A model generated the notes under the pieces. The model saw only the letters and a list, made by a program, of their open reading frames with translations. It had not been told where the DNA came from and did not search any database. From Spirochaetota bacterium (lineage in GTDB: Bacteria > Spirochaetota > GWE2-31-10 > MWDO01): a stretch of DNA of 6,264 nucleotides. Shown here in pieces: positions 5,950 to 6,264 of this stretch. Made by a program: the position numbers and the translations under genes. Position 1 is the first letter of the stretch; each line of letters opens with the position of its first letter. The stretch covers positions 1-6,264 of the forward strand of contig JAGOCL010000159.1 in NCBI GenBank assembly GCA_017998755.1, in the 5' to 3' direction.

Positions 5950-6264
5950 TTAACTCCTTACTATCTTTAAATCTATATATTTCCGATACTTTTTGTGAGT
6001 CTCTATTAGTCCGTTAAGTAAAAATAGAGATATTCCTTTTAAAAGATCGCGTTTTTCCGATTCATAGTCATCGACTTTGTAAAAAAAATCAACGCCGTCG
6101 CTTACTTCCATCCCTTCTTTGACAACGTCGCGCATCGACATATACGAAGCCAAAGACAAAACAGAAACGGCGGAACATACTATATCTTTACCTTTTTTAT
6201 CAAAACCGCCGTGGCCTTTGACCGAATATTGTCTTACAATATCCTTATCGTCTATTTCAACTGT
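5950..6264 (-). CDS. prp: Ribosomal-processing cysteine protease Prp family, 5'-partial
   Basis: Prp (YsxB family) is a small cysteine protease encoded between rplU (L21) and rpmA (L27); in Firmicutes such as Staphylococcus it removes an N-terminal peptide from L27. The frame is open to the window edge at 6264, so the start is outside; the TTG at 6159 is internal. The visible 104 residues begin TVEIDDKDIVRQYSVKGHGG, then FDKKGKDIVCSAVSVLSLAS. The catalytic pair is His in VKGHGG (codon 6211-6213) and Cys in DIVCSAVS (codon 6175-6177), with the family spacing, so the enzyme looks active. Only a few N-terminal residues should be missing. By gene order rplU is expected just beyond the right edge. 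Its substrate here is unclear because the adjacent L27 has no extension. Confidence 0.9.
   Translation of the reverse strand, partial: TVEIDDKDIVRQYSVKGHGGFDKKGKDIVCSAVSVLSLASYMSMRDVVKEGMEVSDGVDFFYKVDDYESEKRDLLKGISLFLLNGLIETHKKYRKYIDLKIVRS
5954..5959 (-). promoter_or_regulatory. Ribosome binding site of rpmA, fixing its start
   Basis: AAGGAG, the strongest Shine-Dalgarno match on the minus strand, lies six bases before the rpmA ATG and within the last codons of prp. It settles the L27 start at MAHHKGGG and argues against a longer, cleavable form. Confidence 0.8.

Overview
The window is a compact, AT-rich bacterial segment with genes on both strands and almost no spare DNA. Two gene sets converge near position 2890. 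The minus-strand order (reading leftwards: prp, rpmA, obgE, nadD, then an LCP/LytR_C membrane protein) resembles, as I recall it, the order in Treponema and other spirochaetes. A PASTA-bearing division transpeptidase is also compatible with that group. I therefore favour a spirochaete, possibly host-associated because it is AT-rich. This is inference from gene order and protein style, not proof.

Plus strand, 1-2878: (i) the 3' part of a monofunctional class B penicillin-binding protein (FtsI/SpoVD type) with the SxxK, SxN and KSG motifs and one C-terminal PASTA domain; (ii) a well-formed sigma70-type promoter in the short gap that follows; (iii) xseB, the exonuclease VII small subunit, with an unusual charged tail; (iv) a class II lysyl-tRNA-synthetase-like gene of the EpmA/GenX/PoxA type (EF-P lysyltransferase). 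The epmA-like gene is odd at both ends. Its frame stays open for about 90 codons upstream of the first ordinary start codon and encodes what looks like an OB-fold plus the LysRS-type linker. Its last codons contain a perfect 10-bp tandem duplication that shifts the frame.

Minus strand, 6264-2899: a tight, probably single operon entering from the right edge. It contains prp (cysteine protease related to the L27-processing enzyme, 5' end outside the window), rpmA (L27), obgE (ribosome-assembly GTPase), nadD (NAD synthesis) and a membrane-anchored LCP-like protein with a LytR_C domain. Gaps are a few bases, and obgE and nadD overlap by 29 bases. Its promoter is not in the window.

The genes are mostly core housekeeping: wall synthesis, ribosome assembly, translation-factor modification, DNA repair and cofactor synthesis. 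I found no mobile element, CRISPR array, RNA gene or clear new defence-like system. The points worth a second look are the two lesions of the epmA-like gene, the LCP protein without the usual catalytic arginines, and a Prp protease next to an L27 with no cleavable N-terminal extension. No stretch longer than 300 bases lacks a gene.
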